NCBI GenBank assembly: GCA_945227095.1
Contig: CALYOC010000023.1
Location: forward strand, 1 to 7,552
Source: an uncultured Clostridia bacterium
GTDB taxonomy: Bacteria; Bacillota; Clostridia; Oscillospirales; Acutalibacteraceae
Length of the DNA: 7,552 nucleotides
Reading direction: 5' to 3'
A program made the translations under genes and the position numbers. Positions 6,401 to 7,552 of this stretch are shown here, one piece after another. Numbering within the stretch: the first letter of the stretch is position 1; each line of letters opens with the position of its first letter. Under the pieces are notes generated by a model, which was not told the origin of the DNA, ran no database searches, and saw only the letters and a program-made list of their open reading frames with translations.

Positions 6401-7552
6401 CACTTGTATATCCCACCCTGGATATCGGCGTTTACACCTGCTCCGAAGGAAAGACGATGTATCGCCACGCAATCACCGTCAGCGGATTGGAAGCCGGAAA
6501 GAAATACACATACCGTGTCGGTGACGCTGCCAAAGGCTATTGGAGTGCACCTGCCGCTATGGAAACTGCACAGGGCGACAACTCTCCCTTCACCTTTATC
6601 GGTATGTCTGACAACCAGGGACAAACAAAGGCTCAGTACGAAGAATCCGTCGGAACCGTTATGAAGGCTGTTAAGTCCTCTTATCCCGAGGCAAAATTTA
6701 TTGTGCAAGCCGGAGATATGGTTGACTACGGCGCAAATATGAGACAATGGTCCTGGGCACTCGGCGTTGACGGTATGACCGATTACACAATCGCCTCCAC
6801 TTCAGGTAACCACGAGCCCAAAGGAAACGGAAAAGGAAATCTCCTTAACGCAGGCTTCTCTGCGGCGCAGGACACCTACTACAATATTGACAAGGGCTCA
6901 GCTCCCGCCGACCAGGATACAGCCGACGGTCTGTACTACGATTTCGACTACAACGATGTTCACTTTATGGTAATTAACACCAATGACCTGAACTCCGACA
7001 ACACCCTTTCCGACGCACAGGTTGAGTGGCTCAAAAAGAGTTGTCAAAGCACCGATAAGACTTGGAAAATTCTCACAATGCACAAGAGTATCTACTCCAA
7101 CGCTTCTCACTATGACGATAAGGACGTTGTTGCATTGAGAGCTCAGCTTTCAAAGCTCTTCCCGCAGCTGGGAATTGATGTTGTACTCAGCGGTCATGAC
7201 CACGTTATTCTCAGCACAAACGCTATTAACGACGGCAATGTCAGCAACAAATTTGACGAGTCGGGCTTAATCACCAATGCAGGCGGAACTGTTTACACAA
7301 TCGCCGGAAAAGCCGGTATAAAGACATACAAAGTCAAAGATAAAACAGCCGTTGACGAATTGTTCGGCTTCTCGGATTACTTCGCTTCTGTGACAACAAA
7401 GGGTGAACTCAACGAGCTTTACACATACTCCGCGGTTAAAGTTGACGGCGACACTCTCACCGTTACCATCAACGCGGCAAAAGCCGACGGTTCTTCCGAA
7501 GAGGTTTACTCCTACAACCTTAAAAAGTCCAAACTCAACGAACCCACATGTG
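3442..7552 (+). CDS. Large secreted protein with two metallophosphoesterase domains (calcineurin-like plus purple-acid-phosphatase-like), 3' partial
   Basis: One open frame of at least 1,370 codons has no stop before the window ends. Residues 1-27 are a signal peptide (MKKSSK, a hydrophobic core, then PTLAFA cleaved before Glu28), so the protein is exported. Domain 1 (about 98-425) is a calcineurin-like phosphoesterase with SDVH (Asp103, His105), GDLTSNGE (Asp161), NGNHD (Asn201, His202), SHY (His359) and GHMH (His400, His402), a complete two-metal set. Residues about 435-920 match nothing I recognise and look largely helical in the part from about 610. Domain 2 begins with a fibronectin-III-like PAP N-terminal domain (about 924-1045, ending LEAGKKYTYRVGD...). 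Its phosphatase core follows: SDNQ (Asp1057), GDMVDYG (Asp1092), GNHE (Asn1123, His1124), MHKS (His1214) and GHDH (His1252, His1254). The visible end (YSAVKVDGDTLTVTI) is a beta-rich tail common after such phosphatases. The substrate is unknown; phosphomonoesters or nucleotides are plausible. Any cell-wall anchor would lie beyond the window. Confidence 0.92.
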   Translation, partial: MKKSSKVLALILSLVMIFSAMPTLAFAEMTDEKNAADAASVRALNDAAEKGDEDEIYDIVEDITSRDTADHNYGEVKKASKNYTVQTAITDDGEGIDFIQMSDVHVFSELLIENASRDYREDVLLYNKVLGETFPILNATFTAIEKDVREKHLRYVFITGDLTSNGEYNNHVMLATFLRSFQEQMRKKYDPQFHVFVINGNHDINLYNGTFYDKNGKVVLGSSSKEAADSVCTTSASFAEIYYDLGYGEDDDDCGLNVTYYKDSIGLNKRGAYTFADEYANLSYSADLTTGDGTKMKLIAFDSSEYSPDAPDAEEVTVAGEKRQGQYTGCYMSPAHLNWIKNECSKAKENGQVVIGMSHYAVLPHFTLQSAVLRMFIYPDWENLCSELADAGMHYTLSGHMHCNDVGSYTNTNGETIYDIETGALSGSFPQSFREVSFDQNDDGSVKCTTQVVDCDRDAQVDLSKCYYSYNEDGTPDYSTTIDDINALNPDYIKLKLIENVEYTTNKNLCDLSHTNVDENGNPYGKISKPFMANYGIYAFMGGRTKATADGDAESVIIPSIKQMAGNMVDGYLNGKTYQQIMANGGLKGLLSGILGSDLDQWLTENLPEEVTFSVITFQRSDIISLADELIDKINAAYLADNTTLRTAAQTLIDQLLNYEIAGYTLNEIATQCLIAHYTGDEASVAAGTNAKLAGLYTPVDMDKVYDEITDGNKTIHELIDYLVNLLLYGKDEEGNPISLVLSGKEIGKSKGILFDLLDGITINADEVYKVLPDFAGILQYPTIRQLVLGTDAKEVPVVTIVNKWAGKIVKDSYEFKDFTTGKTQTKNVTDTASLIEYFIFGTVDDFLNESQLTIVSDLLVTALASFNEDPCFSEKGTTHGDYVVNPYDLIGSGFVSGNDNQNEISYKKLAATVPTVENYMLPNTISVSFGSDTATTKKFNWFTRFRITGSDIQIIPYKANATEADFTSEDLVNVNVTKDEKDGLTSLVYPTLDIGVYTCSEGKTMYRHAITVSGLEAGKKYTYRVGDAAKGYWSAPAAMETAQGDNSPFTFIGMSDNQGQTKAQYEESVGTVMKAVKSSYPEAKFIVQAGDMVDYGANMRQWSWALGVDGMTDYTIASTSGNHEPKGNGKGNLLNAGFSAAQDTYYNIDKGSAPADQDTADGLYYDFDYNDVHFMVINTNDLNSDNTLSDAQVEWLKKSCQSTDKTWKILTMHKSIYSNASHYDDKDVVALRAQLSKLFPQLGIDVVLSGHDHVILSTNAINDGNVSNKFDESGLITNAGGTVYTIAGKAGIKTYKVKDKTAVDELFGFSDYFASVTTKGELNELYTYSAVKVDGDTLTVTINAAKADGSSEEVYSYNLKKSKLNEPTC

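Noticed and set aside
3469..7110. Open frames on the minus strand and in other + frames across the large gene (for example minus 6400-6747, minus 5329-5592, plus 3617-3916, plus 6404-6664)
   Set aside because: They lie entirely inside the continuous phosphoesterase frame, lack ribosome binding sites and have low-complexity products typical of shadow frames.

Overview
The window most likely comes from a low-to-moderate GC anaerobic Firmicute of the class Clostridia, possibly an uncultured gut lineage. This is inferred from the end of a bacterial V-type (A/V) ATPase operon, strong AAGGAGG-type ribosome binding sites, an AT-rich intergenic region, and a typically clostridial signal peptide on a very large secreted phosphoesterase. 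All genes are on the + strand. There are no RNA genes, CRISPR arrays, insertion sequences or recognisable phage genes.

Positions 1-3147 hold the 3' end of the ATPase operon in the usual order A-B-D: catalytic subunit A (5' truncated by the window), non-catalytic subunit B, and central stalk subunit D. A and B form the A3B3 head and D is the rotor shaft inside it, coupling ATP hydrolysis or synthesis to H+ or Na+ movement. The gap between A and B is 12 nt, and between B and D it is 30 nt. Each downstream gene has a strong Shine-Dalgarno sequence. A hairpin terminator follows subunit D, so the operon ends there. Subunit A carries an in-frame TGA at the invariant glycine of its GERGNEM motif, two codons after the catalytic glutamate. 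The frame is intact on both sides. It is the only in-frame stop in roughly 2,400 codons, so a point mutation or a consensus error is more likely than a changed genetic code.

Positions 3148-3441 are a 294-bp AT-rich intergenic region. It contains the terminator, a near-consensus promoter (TTAACA, 17-bp spacer, TATAAT) whose -35 box overlaps the terminator T-tract, and a leader of about 200 nt before the next gene.

Positions 3442-7552 are one uninterrupted reading frame of at least 1,370 codons that runs off the window. It encodes an exported protein with two different metallophosphoesterase domains. The first is calcineurin-like with a full set of metal-binding motifs. The second is purple-acid-phosphatase-like, preceded by a fibronectin-III-like domain. 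They are separated by about 490 residues that I cannot assign. The protein probably removes phosphate from organic phosphate compounds outside the membrane, independently of the ATPase operon.
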